A stretch of 16,361 nucleotides of DNA from an uncultured Spirochaetaceae bacterium (GCA_913043885.1 CAJWOB010000017.1:1-16361); one strand, 5' to 3'; shown: positions 1 through 5,897, counted from the first letter of the stretch. Notes: generated by a model not told the origin, from the letters alone. Made by a program: numbers and translations.

Positions 1-1128
1 CCAGCGCGCGCTGTGGCGCACGGCCGGCGGCAACGGCCCCGACATCGAGGAACTGGACGACGACGAGGAGGAGGAGGAGGAGGAAGAGACGGACGAGGAC
101 GGCACGCCCGGCAACGGTGATGGTAATGACGAGGGCGGCGGCCTTCGGCGGGCGGCGTCCGCCGCCCGCGCCGACGCATCCACCGTGGTCAGTCCCTCCA
201 CCTCCTCGCCGAGCATGCTGGCGATGGCGGCGCTCTTCTCGGCGGTGGCGTTGGCGTGGAACTCCAACACGTGGGGAAGCAGGATGGCCGCCACCCACGA
301 CTTGGGCACCATGAAGCGGGCATTGATGGCGTAGGCGAGGGCGGCGCCCATGCCCTGCCGGCTCATGGAGAAGCCGATCGCATTGAGCAGCCCGGCCATG
401 GCGGCCTCGGTGCGGGCGCGCAGATTGTCTGGGCTCTCGACAATGGCCTGGTGTTCGCGGGCGACGATACGAATGCTCTCGGCGAACAGGGTGTCGCTGA
501 GTGGGTTGGCGCGGGTGGAGGTATAGCCCTCGATGGCGCCCAGCAGGGTGTCCAGGAGAGTAGTGGCGGTGTACTTCTGCGGCAGGCTAATCGCCAGCTT
601 GGGATCGATAACCACCGCCTTGGTGATATCCGGCTGGGTCCGCCCCGGGCGACCGGTGCGATCGCGGCCGTCGACCACAAAATACTCGTCGACCAGCATG
701 AAGGGATTGCGACAGGTAGTGGGCACCTCGATGTAGGGTAGCGCCTCGCCCTGCGGCTGGATGCCGGCCATATAGTCGTCCATGTGCGAGTTGCGGGGTG
801 TGACCATGGCGATGCAGCGCGCCGTGCTCAGAGCGCGCACGCCGCCGAGGCCGATGACCACGTTGGCATGGGCGCCGCGCGCCAGATGCACGCCGTCGTC
901 CACCACGGTGCTGGTGGCATTTGGCATCACCTCATCGAACACCATGAACGACACGCCGCGCTTCTCCAGCACGCTCTGCAGGCGCTCGATGGTGTTGCTC
1001 TCGTAGAGGATTGCCTCGGTAACCACTATCGCGCGGTCGCCGTGGTCGGCGACGACATTGCCAATGCGGTTCAGGGAGTCGAGGCCGAATACGACACGGG
1101 AGGGGATGGCGAAGGAGATATCAGCCAT
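1..1128 (-). CDS. Divergent iron-containing alcohol dehydrogenase-fold protein, 3' end beyond window
   Basis: The frame opens at ATG 1128 and stays open to the window edge (376 codons), so the C-terminus is not seen. The fold is recognisable as the Fe-ADH/dehydroquinate-synthase-like superfamily: an N-terminal 'IPSRVVFG' start, a 'VIGLGG' nucleotide-loop region (91-96), 'EVPTT' (134-138), 'DTLLGAIEGY' (193-202) and 'AILLPHVLEF' (281-290). Key residues are missing. Of the usual Asp/His/His/His metal set only Asp193 remains; the other positions read Gly197, about Leu264 and Lys276. The GGGSxxDxAK loop reads GGVRALSTAR. Residues about 327-375 become Pro/Arg- then Ser-rich, including 14 consecutive Ser (348-361), in place of the usual helical C-terminal domain. 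No Shine-Dalgarno is visible before the ATG. It follows flgM but is separated from it by a terminator-like hairpin. Family membership is fairly sure. Activity as an alcohol dehydrogenase is doubtful, and substrate and role are unknown. Confidence 0.8.
   Translation of the reverse strand, partial: MADISFAIPSRVVFGLDSLNRIGNVVADHGDRAIVVTEAILYESNTIERLQSVLEKRGVSFMVFDEVMPNATSTVVDDGVHLARGAHANVVIGLGGVRALSTARCIAMVTPRNSHMDDYMAGIQPQGEALPYIEVPTTCRNPFMLVDEYFVVDGRDRTGRPGRTQPDITKAVVIDPKLAISLPQKYTATTLLDTLLGAIEGYTSTRANPLSDTLFAESIRIVAREHQAIVESPDNLRARTEAAMAGLLNAIGFSMSRQGMGAALAYAINARFMVPKSWVAAILLPHVLEFHANATAEKSAAIASMLGEEVEGLTTVDASARAADAARRRPPPSSLPSPLPGVPSSSVSSSSSSSSSSSSSSMSGPLPPAVRHSARW
46..99. repeat. GGA/TCC-rich low-complexity tract
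   Basis: The plus strand is a nearly pure purine run of GAG/GGA units around 64-87. Read in the minus-strand Fe-ADH-like frame it encodes 17 Ser within 18 residues (one Val interrupts). Read on plus in frame 2 it would encode an Asp/Glu run. Triplet tracts of this type change length by slippage, so frame continuity of the gene across it is less certain than elsewhere. Confidence 0.75.
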
Positions 1129-1146
1129 GGTCGATTACGCCGCCGC

Positions 1147-1177
1147 AACAAAAAGGCGGAGCGTCTGACGCTCCGCC
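1147..1177 (-). terminator. Intrinsic terminator / possible attenuator hairpin
   Basis: On the minus strand a perfect 9-bp GC-rich stem (GGCGGAGCG / CGCTCCGCC, 1155-1177) with a 5-nt loop is followed directly by TTTTTGTTG (1154-1147). This is a textbook rho-independent terminator for the rsmI-flgM transcript. Its T-tract ends only 18 nt before the ATG of the next gene, so transcripts entering that gene from upstream must read through it. Confidence 0.85.
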
Positions 1178-1187
1178 TCGAATACCT

Positions 1188-1201
1188 GGTTGCGGACAAC
1201 C
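1188..1201 (-). promoter_or_regulatory. Small leader stem-loop
   Basis: Minus-strand GGTTG-TCCG-CAACC forms a 5-bp stem with a 4-nt loop at the predicted 5' end of the leader. Its 3' arm overlaps CCGCAAC (1189-1195), which is also perfectly complementary to GTTGCGG (1143-1149) beyond the terminator T-tract, so two mutually exclusive pairings are possible. Confidence 0.4.
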
Positions 1202-1205
1202 GGTC

Positions 1206-1233
1206 ATTATCGCGCGCCGGGGCTGCCGGTCAG
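1206..1233 (-). promoter_or_regulatory. Candidate promoter for the Fe-ADH-like gene
   Basis: On the minus strand, CTGACC (1228-1233) and GATAAT (1206-1211) are spaced 16 bp apart, matching sigma-70 -35 at 4 of 6 and -10 at 5 of 6. Start of transcription would fall near 1199-1201, placing the 1147-1177 hairpin inside the 5' leader of the downstream gene. This is pattern matching by eye only. Confidence 0.45.
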
Positions 1234-1277
1234 CAGCGGACGCCGTGTGCCAGTACCGCTGGGGTGCTCTGCCGGCC

Positions 1278-1562
1278 TCAGATCCCGAACGAATCCATGA
1301 TGCGGTCGGCAACATCTGACAGCATCTCGTCGGACAGATAGTTAGGATCTTCGAGCTTCTTCTTCACCTCGGCGATGCGGTCGGCGCGCACGTCGGGGCT
1401 GTTCTTGACCAGCTCCTTGGCGTGGTACACCTCGGCTGCGGACTTCGCTTCCGCAGACACCTGGATGGAGTCGGCCCCAGGGGCCTTGCGCGGCTTATCC
1501 GCACGGTCAACCTTCTTCAGGTTGGATACGGGATCGACAGGTCCTACGCCTTCAACGGTCAT
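1278..1562 (-). CDS. flgM: Flagellar anti-sigma-28 factor FlgM
   Basis: A 94-residue protein, normal length for FlgM. It binds and holds the flagellar sigma factor FliA (sigma-28) until the hook-basal body is complete, and is then exported. The sequence shows the family layout: a flexible, polar N-terminal half (about residues 1-35) opening 'VGPVDPVSN', then 'DSIQVSAEAKSAAEVY' (31-46), and helical segments with 'DVRADRIAEVKKKLEDPNY' ending 'VADRIMDSFGI'. The style is that of spirochaetal FlgM proteins. ATG 1562 is preceded by a strong ribosome site (AGGGAGGAAGG, 1571-1581). It lies 40 nt downstream of rsmI and ends before a strong terminator, so it is the last gene of that unit. Its presence implies flagellar motility. 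The call is firm. Confidence 0.9.
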   Translation of the reverse strand: MTVEGVGPVDPVSNLKKVDRADKPRKAPGADSIQVSAEAKSAAEVYHAKELVKNSPDVRADRIAEVKKKLEDPNYLSDEMLSDVADRIMDSFGI

Positions 1563-1570
1563 TCGGCTGT

Positions 1571-1581
1571 CCTTCCTCCCT
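1571..1581 (-). promoter_or_regulatory. Strong Shine-Dalgarno of flgM
   Basis: Minus-strand AGGGAGGAAGG sits 8 nt before the flgM ATG. It is by far the best ribosome-binding site in the window, where many genes have weak or no SD, and it fixes the flgM start. Confidence 0.8.
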
Positions 1582-1583
1582 AA

Positions 1584-1611
1584 GTATCGTCAGCGCCGGC
1601 CGCTAACTTGA
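1584..1611 (-). promoter_or_regulatory. Possible sigma-28-like promoter before flgM
   Basis: Minus-strand TCAA (1608-1611), a 16-bp spacer and GACGATAC (1584-1591) resemble the flagellar consensus TAAA-N15-GCCGATAA (3 of 4 and 6 of 8 matches). It overlaps the rsmI stop and would let FliA drive its own anti-sigma gene. It is weak and could be chance. Confidence 0.25.
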
Positions 1612-2313
1612 GTGCGCTTCGGCCTCGGGGACCGCCTCCGCGGCGCCCGAGTCGGCCGCCACGAACACACTGAACTCACCCTGAATCTTCGGTCGATTAC
1701 TGAGCTCGGTCAAGACTACTTGCGCCGTCCCGGTAAGCACTTCCTCGTGGACCTTGGACAGCTCGCGCCCCACCACCAGTTTCCGCTCGGGAGCCGCGTC
1801 AGAGAGGTCCTGCAGCGCGGCGAGGATGCGGTGAGGCGACTCATAGAGGACAAACGGCCAGCCGGGCTGCAGCAGGCCGGCCAGCTGCCGGCGGCGCCTC
1901 CCCGGTTTCGGGGAGAGGAAGCCGTAGAAGACCGCGTGCTGTACGCTGGCGCCGGCAACCGAAAGCAGCGCCGCCAGCGCGCTGGGCCCGGGGATGGGGG
2001 AGACTGGGTACCCCTCCGCCCGCGCCGCGGCCACCGCCGCCGCGCCGGGGTCGGAGATGCCCGGGGTACCGGCATCGGTGATCAGCGCCACCTCACTGCC
2101 GTTGCGAAGCTCGCCCATCACCCGCGCGGCGCCGGCTTCGCCGTGGCCGTAGGCCACCACACGGGTGGTGATCTGATGGTGGCTGAGCAGCCGGCGGCTG
2201 TGTCGCGTATCCTCGCAGGCGATGACGTCGACGCTGCGCAGCACCTCCAGCGCGCGGAGCGTGATATCAGCCAGGTTGCCGATAGGGGTGGCGACCACGT
2301 GCAGGGTTGGCAC
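1603..2313 (-). CDS. rsmI: 16S rRNA (cytidine1402-2'-O)-methyltransferase RsmI
   Basis: An SAM-dependent tetrapyrrole-methylase-fold enzyme that 2'-O-methylates C1402 in the ribosomal P site. Starting at GTG 2313 gives 236 residues. Visible motifs are VVATPIGNLADIT (6-18), 'ACEDTRHSRRLL' (32-43), 'ALITDAGTPGISDPG' (76-90), 'PIPGPSALAALLSVAG' (107-121), 'GFLSPK' and 'VLYESPHRI' (155-163), then 'GRELSKVHEEVLTG' and 'QGEFSVFV'. An in-frame ATG at 2364 would add 17 non-conserved residues and overlap the divergent gene at 2348, so GTG 2313 is preferred because family members begin just before 'VVATPIGNL'. Neither start has a clear SD. A TACACT hexamer (2320-2325) just before GTG 2313 would allow a nearly leaderless transcript, but this is speculative. 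Likely cotranscribed with flgM. Confidence 0.93.
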   Translation of the reverse strand: MPTLHVVATPIGNLADITLRALEVLRSVDVIACEDTRHSRRLLSHHQITTRVVAYGHGEAGAARVMGELRNGSEVALITDAGTPGISDPGAAAVAAARAEGYPVSPIPGPSALAALLSVAGASVQHAVFYGFLSPKPGRRRRQLAGLLQPGWPFVLYESPHRILAALQDLSDAAPERKLVVGRELSKVHEEVLTGTAQVVLTELSNRPKIQGEFSVFVAADSGAAEAVPEAEAHSS

Positions 2314-2347
2314 GGGGCGAGTGTAGCGCGTTGCGGGGGGTGCACCG

Positions 2348-2785
2348 GTGCTGGCGTTTGGCATAGCCCTGGTCGTCGCCGTGGCGCTGGCGGCGCTCGG
2401 CAGCTGGGCAAGGACGCGCTACGCAGGTTCGGGTGGTGGCGGCAGGGTACGGCGGAGCGACGGTCGCCGGTGGCCGCCGTTCCGCCAGTGCCCGGTGTGT
2501 CGCACTCCTCTCGAAAAGGGACAGTCGGTGCGGACGGCGAGATTCCCGGCCCGGGAAGGCGTGGCCACGGTGCATCTATCGGGGTGCCCCCACTGCCTTC
2601 CGCCGGCCGGCAGCGGGCCCGGAGTCGCGCGCGGCTGCCCGGTCTGCAAGCGTCAGCTCGCCGACGCCGACTACCTCCTGGGGCGGATGTGGCAGCAGGG
2701 GGAGGTAGGGCGGACGCGGGTGCCGGGCGATCCGGCACCGCTGCACATCCGCATCTCCGGCTGCAACCACTGCATAGCTGGGTGA
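2348..2785 (+). CDS. Small membrane-anchored protein with four Cys-x2-Cys pairs (zinc-ribbon-like), unknown function
   Basis: A 145-residue protein starting at GTG 2348, with a G-rich, SD-like stretch (2335-2340) ahead. Residues 2-20 form one hydrophobic, Ala/Val/Leu-rich segment, either a signal anchor or a single TM helix. Then comes a basic Gly/Arg-rich linker and a Cys-rich region. Cys pairs lie at 48/51 (CPVC), 80/83 (GCPHC), 97/100 (CPVC) and 139/142 (GCNHC). The order CPVC...SGCPHC is repeated as CPVC...SGCNHC, pointing to an internal duplication of a metal-binding half. I do not recognise a named family; similar small two-ribbon proteins seem to occur in spirochaetes, but I cannot verify that here. 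It is divergent from rsmI (34 bp apart) and converges on the SDR with a 9-bp gap. The Cys pattern makes a real coding sequence very likely; function is unknown. Confidence 0.72.
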   Translation: MLAFGIALVVAVALAALGSWARTRYAGSGGGGRVRRSDGRRWPPFRQCPVCRTPLEKGQSVRTARFPAREGVATVHLSGCPHCLPPAGSGPGVARGCPVCKRQLADADYLLGRMWQQGEVGRTRVPGDPAPLHIRISGCNHCIAG

Positions 2786-2794
2786 CGCAAGCGG

Positions 2795-3598
2795 CTAGGC
2801 GTGCCAGCCACCCGCCACCTTGATGTTGGTGCCGGTGACGTAGCCCGATTCCCGGCGTACCAGAAACAGGATGGCGTTGACGATGTCGTCGGTGGTGGCG
2901 TACCGCCCGGCCGGGATCGCCTCCTCACCACCGGGGGGCTTGGTTACCGAGTTGTCGATGATGCCCGGTGATATGGCGTTGACGGTGATGCCGGCGGCGG
3001 CATAGCGCTCGGCCAGCGACTTGGTCAGGATCACCACGCCGGTCTTGGCCACCATGTAGGGTGCCAGCGTCGGCGCGGGCCGCAGCAGATCCGCGGCGGC
3101 GTCGGCGAAGTTGACCACTCGGCCGTAGTCCGCCCGCGCCATCAACGGGATGGCTGCCTGGCAGGCGATAAACGTGGTCGTGACGTTGGACTCGATCGCC
3201 TCCCGCCATTTATCCGCCGACACATCGGCGATGTCTTCCACGCGAAAGGTGCCGACGTTATTGACCAGGATCTCGAGCCGGCCATGCGCCTCGTCGATGG
3301 TGGCAAGCAGCTGACGCGCCTGCGCTTCGTCGGACAGGTCCGCGGCGATGGCAGACGCCTTGCCACCGGCCGCCTCGATCGCCACCACCACCTGGTGTGC
3401 CTCGCCTGCGCTCGCCCGGTGGTGGACGACCACGGTGGCGCCGGCAGCGGCGAGGCCTTCGGCGACAGCGCGGCCGGTGCGCCGCGCCGCACCGGTTACG
3501 AGCGCTACCTGCCCGCGTAGCTGCTGCCCGGGCTCATGGGCGCCGCTGGCCGCGTCAGCGTGGCTGCCCGAGTCAGCACGGATGCCACTGTCAGCCAT
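2795..3598 (-). CDS. Pteridine reductase-like short-chain dehydrogenase/reductase
   Basis: A 267-residue classical SDR with Rossmann fold, NAD(P)-dependent. The cofactor motif is TGAARRTG (35-42), which fits the TGX3RXG signature of pteridine reductases (PTR1/FolM) rather than the usual TGXXXGXG. It is followed by 'HHRASAGEA' (59-67), like the PTR1 NADPH-phosphate-binding loop, then ADLS (87-90) and NNVG (113-116). The catalytic Ser position reads Asp ('NFADAAAD', Asp166 or Asp170), with Tyr181 and Lys185 in YMVAK; Asp in place of Ser is also a PTR1/FolM trait. The first ~27 residues are a polar extension. Its ATG overlaps the folK stop by 8 bp (shared ATGGCTGA) with GAGGTG just upstream, so it is translationally coupled as the last gene of the fol operon. 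Likely role: reduction of dihydropterin or dihydrofolate. Another keto-substrate remains possible. Confidence 0.85.
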   Translation of the reverse strand: MADSGIRADSGSHADAASGAHEPGQQLRGQVALVTGAARRTGRAVAEGLAAAGATVVVHHRASAGEAHQVVVAIEAAGGKASAIAADLSDEAQARQLLATIDEAHGRLEILVNNVGTFRVEDIADVSADKWREAIESNVTTTFIACQAAIPLMARADYGRVVNFADAAADLLRPAPTLAPYMVAKTGVVILTKSLAERYAAAGITVNAISPGIIDNSVTKPPGGEEAIPAGRYATTDDIVNAILFLVRRESGYVTGTNIKVAGGWHA

Positions 3599-4073
3599 TG
3601 CGCCACCTCGCGACGATACAGCGGTAGCGCAGTGAGTCGCGTGCCTCCGCCAGCGGTCGCGCGGTGTCGGGATGGCGCGCCGTTCGTGCCAGGTCGAGGA
3701 GGGGCAGCAGCATGAAGTCGCGCTCCGTTAGCCCCGGATGGGGGAGGGTGAGGGCAGGCGTATCGAGCACCGCCCCGCCGTGCATAAGCACATCCACGTC
3801 GATGGTACGCGGCCCGTTGCGTACGGTCCGGCGCCGCTGCAGCTTGCCCTCGATACGCTGGCCGTGGCGCAAGACGTCCAGCGGCGAGTCGGTAGTGCGC
3901 AGGTGGGCGACGCAGTTCAGGAACATCGGCTGCGGGGTGTACCCCCAAGGGAGCGTCTCGTATATGGGTGACACCCGGCACAGCCGGTAGCGCGCCTGCA
4001 GCCGCCGCAACGCCGCGCGGATGTTGGCGGCCGGCTGCTGGTTGGAGCCGAGCGCCAGGTAGACGTCACTCAC
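3591..4073 (-). CDS. folK: 2-amino-4-hydroxy-6-hydroxymethyldihydropteridine pyrophosphokinase FolK
   Basis: HPPK transfers pyrophosphate from ATP to 6-hydroxymethyl-7,8-dihydropterin, the step before FolP. At 160 residues it has the usual length. Diagnostic motifs: LALGSN (6-11), 'SPIYETLPWGY' (35-45), FLN (51-53), the 'RNGPRTIDVDVLM' block (85-97) carrying the two Mg-binding Asp (92, 94), 'LPHPGLTERDFMLLPL' (110-125). The start is GTG 4073, giving 'SDVYLALGSN' immediately as in the family. The SD is weak. It begins 31 nt after the FolB-FolP fusion and overlaps the next gene. The final residues are basic and unremarkable. Confidence 0.95.
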   Translation of the reverse strand: MSDVYLALGSNQQPAANIRAALRRLQARYRLCRVSPIYETLPWGYTPQPMFLNCVAHLRTTDSPLDVLRHGQRIEGKLQRRRTVRNGPRTIDVDVLMHGGAVLDTPALTLPHPGLTERDFMLLPLLDLARTARHPDTARPLAEARDSLRYRCIVARWRNG

Positions 4074-4104
4074 GCCGCAACTCGTCGCGGAGCGTCGGCG
4101 TCGC

Positions 4105-5232
4105 TCACGTCCGCCGACCCGCCGCCAGCATCGCGGTGGCGAGGGCGGGCTCGTGGGTGCGTATGTATGCCGCGCGGGTAGCGGCGATGTATGCCCCCAG
4201 CAGCAGTCGACTGCTCCGCTCCTTCTTGCTTCCGAGGTACACCAGAGTGGTGGCGCCGGACGCCGCCAGCCGGTCGGCGGCCGCTATGGCGCGCACCTGT
4301 GCGCTGATCTTGCGTTCTTCGGACAGGCTGGGGTGAAAGATACCGGCGTTGGGGTCGAGCAGCAGTCCGCCCAGGCCCAGCTGCTGTGCACGTCGGTGCT
4401 CGCGGGCTCCCCACGCCAGGATCTCGGCCGACCCGTAATCGACAGCCGGCGCCGCGCGCATCGCATACGGATCGGAGTAGGGGAGAAACAACAGGCAGAG
4501 CTGGCGGCCCAGCTCCCTGGCGTGGGAGAGGAGCTCATCGGAGGCGGCTCCAGCGGTGAAGTTGACCATGGCCGCACCACGGTCCAGCGCCCAGCGCGCG
4601 GTGTGCTCCGACCAGGTATCCACGGCCACGGCCACGCCGCCGCTAACCAGCGCTTCCAGAGCCGGGGTCAGCCTGGCTCGCTCGGTCTCATCGTCGACCT
4701 GGGCGCGGTCCTCGCTGATCGAGCGCGCGCCCAGCTCGACCATGGATGCCCCCTCGTCCAGCAGCCGCTGGGCGCGGTGCGGGACGTCGGCGGCGTCGAC
4801 TACGGAGCCGGGGACCCTCGATTCCGGGGAGAGGTTGATGACCCCGACAATGGTGGGCGTCTGCGCTCCTCCCGGCTGCCGGTCGCTGCGCCGCTCGATC
4901 TGCACCATCGCGTGGGCGGCATGCTCCACTGCGCCCGGCTTCTTGACGGTGACGCGTACCGCCGGGGCCCCGGTCTGGGCGAGCGCGGTGGCGGCAACGC
5001 GCTCGGCCATGGTCTCGATGAGCTGAAACTTGCCCGCCACCACGACCTCCCGGGTGGCGCGGCTGAGGGCGGAGTAGTCCACCGTGCTCTCCAGCGCGTC
5101 GGTTGCCGCCGCGGCCGCCGTGTCGGCGTCGACCTCGACAGTGACCAGCACGTCCTGCGGCTGCTCCCTCTCGTGCGGGCGCACGCCGACGATGCAGTTG
5201 ATTCTGAGGTCGCTGACGCCGACGCGATCCAT
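4105..5232 (-). CDS. folB/folP: Dihydroneopterin aldolase (FolB) fused to a divergent dihydropteroate synthase-like (FolP) domain
   Basis: A 375-residue fusion. Residues 1-116 are FolB (cleaves 7,8-dihydroneopterin): 'GVRPHERE' with the active-site Glu21, 'STVDYSALSRATREVV' (49-64), 'FQLIETMAERVA' (69-80) and 'VRVTVKKPGAVE' with catalytic Lys97/98. Residues ~127-375 have the FolP TIM-barrel order, but many motifs are changed: GVINLSPES (130-138) for GxLNxTPDSFSDG; 'VELGARSISED' (165-175) for the sulfonamide-site loop IDxGGESTRPG; AVDTWSEH; 'VNFTAG' for INDxxG; 'LLLDPNAG' (290-297) for DPGxGFxK; 'LGSKKERS' for GxSRKS; 'YIRTHEP' for RVHDV. Asn133, Asp205, Asn224, Asp293, a Lys, Arg358 and His360 are kept. 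No other FolP is in view, so it may be active. ATG 5232 lies 20 nt after folE, with no clear SD. FolB is sure; FolP activity is an inference. Confidence 0.87.
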   Translation of the reverse strand: MDRVGVSDLRINCIVGVRPHEREQPQDVLVTVEVDADTAAAAATDALESTVDYSALSRATREVVVAGKFQLIETMAERVAATALAQTGAPAVRVTVKKPGAVEHAAHAMVQIERRSDRQPGGAQTPTIVGVINLSPESRVPGSVVDAADVPHRAQRLLDEGASMVELGARSISEDRAQVDDETERARLTPALEALVSGGVAVAVDTWSEHTARWALDRGAAMVNFTAGAASDELLSHARELGRQLCLLFLPYSDPYAMRAAPAVDYGSAEILAWGAREHRRAQQLGLGGLLLDPNAGIFHPSLSEERKISAQVRAIAAADRLAASGATTLVYLGSKKERSSRLLLGAYIAATRAAYIRTHEPALATAMLAAGRRT

Positions 5233-5252
5233 GTCAGGTAGCCCGACTCGCG

Positions 5253-5846
5253 CTATTCAAGGAGACGGAGAAACTCGGCGCGGGTCGACTCGGAGGAGCG
5301 AAACAGCCCCAGCATGCAGGAGGTCTTCATCTCCGAGTGCTGCTTCTCCACCCCCCGCATCATCACGCACAGGTGGCTGGCCTCGATGACCACCCCCACG
5401 CCGCGCGCGTCCACCGCCTCCATTACCGACTGGGCGATCTGGGTGGTCAGTCGCTCCTGGATCTGCAGGCGTCGCGAGAACAGATCCACCAAGCGGGGGA
5501 TCTTCGACAGGCCGAGGATCTTGCCGTTGGGGATATACGCAACGTGGCACTGACCGATGAACGGCAGCAGATGGTGCTCGCAGAGAGAATAGAGCTCGAT
5601 CCGACGGACCATGATCATCTCGTCCGACTCCGACTCGAACACGCCTGAGCCGATGGCGTCCTCTACCGAGATGCGGTAGCCGGAGGTAAGGAAGTGCAGC
5701 GCCCTGGCCGCGCGCTCCGGCGTCCGCGCCAGCCCCTCGCGCTCGAGGTCCTCGCCGAGGGCGGAGATGATGCTGCGGTAGCCGTCGGTAAGCGCGGCGG
5801 GGAGGGCGTCGTTGGCGGCCGTGTCGACCACGTGAGTGTCGTCCAT
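5253..5846 (-). CDS. folE: GTP cyclohydrolase I FolE
   Basis: Homodecameric Zn enzyme converting GTP to 7,8-dihydroneopterin triphosphate, the first step of folate (and pterin) synthesis. From ATG 5846 the protein has 197 residues, typical for the family. Motifs: 'GEDLEREGLARTPERAA' (31-47), 'LYSLCEHHLLPF' with Zn ligands Cys89 and His92, 'GKILGLSKIPRLVDLFSRR' (108-126), 'QERLTTQIA' (130-138), 'ASHLCVMMRGVEKQ' with Zn ligand Cys160, and 'TSCMLGLFR'. An in-frame ATG at 5897 would add 17 residues but would lie upstream of the predicted promoter, so 5846 is preferred; GGAAAAG lies just before it. First gene of the fol operon (folE, folB-folP, folK, SDR). The order of genes matches the order of reactions apart from the FolP fusion. 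Confidence 0.96.
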   Translation of the reverse strand: MDDTHVVDTAANDALPAALTDGYRSIISALGEDLEREGLARTPERAARALHFLTSGYRISVEDAIGSGVFESESDEMIMVRRIELYSLCEHHLLPFIGQCHVAYIPNGKILGLSKIPRLVDLFSRRLQIQERLTTQIAQSVMEAVDARGVGVVIEASHLCVMMRGVEKQHSEMKTSCMLGLFRSSESTRAEFLRLLE

Positions 5847-5868
5847 GTCGCTTTTCCGAGTACCCGGC

Positions 5869-5897
5869 AATATAGTTGCCCCGAGCCGCGGCAGCAA
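5869..5897 (-). promoter_or_regulatory. Candidate promoter of the fol operon
   Basis: On the minus strand TTGCTG (5892-5897) and TATATT (5869-5874) are separated by exactly 17 bp, resembling a sigma-70 promoter. Predicted start near 5862 leaves a ~16-nt leader before the folE ATG at 5846. The region is shared with the divergent mdh operon, for which I see no convincing promoter. Confidence 0.5.

Noticed and set aside
2..334. Plus-strand frame with an Asp/Glu-rich run, as if a gene entered from the left with an acidic tail
   Set aside because: It would overlap about 330 bp of a minus-strand frame that has clear Fe-ADH-family motifs to about position 150, and its later part looks like shadow sequence. 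The first ~100 bases cannot be settled without the flanking sequence.
2307..2348. Promoter for the Cys-pair gene (TTGGCA at 2307-2312)
   Set aside because: No acceptable -10 is found at 16-18 bp spacing; the -35-like hexamer alone is not enough.
1612..2823. A 403-codon open frame on plus spanning rsmI and the Cys-pair gene
   Set aside because: It is antisense to rsmI and out of frame with the Cys-pair protein; composition is that of a shadow frame.
4153..5241. A 362-codon open frame on plus, opposite the FolB-FolP gene
   Set aside because: It mirrors a recognisable FolB/FolP protein and its translation shows Gly/Arg/His-rich composition with no motifs.
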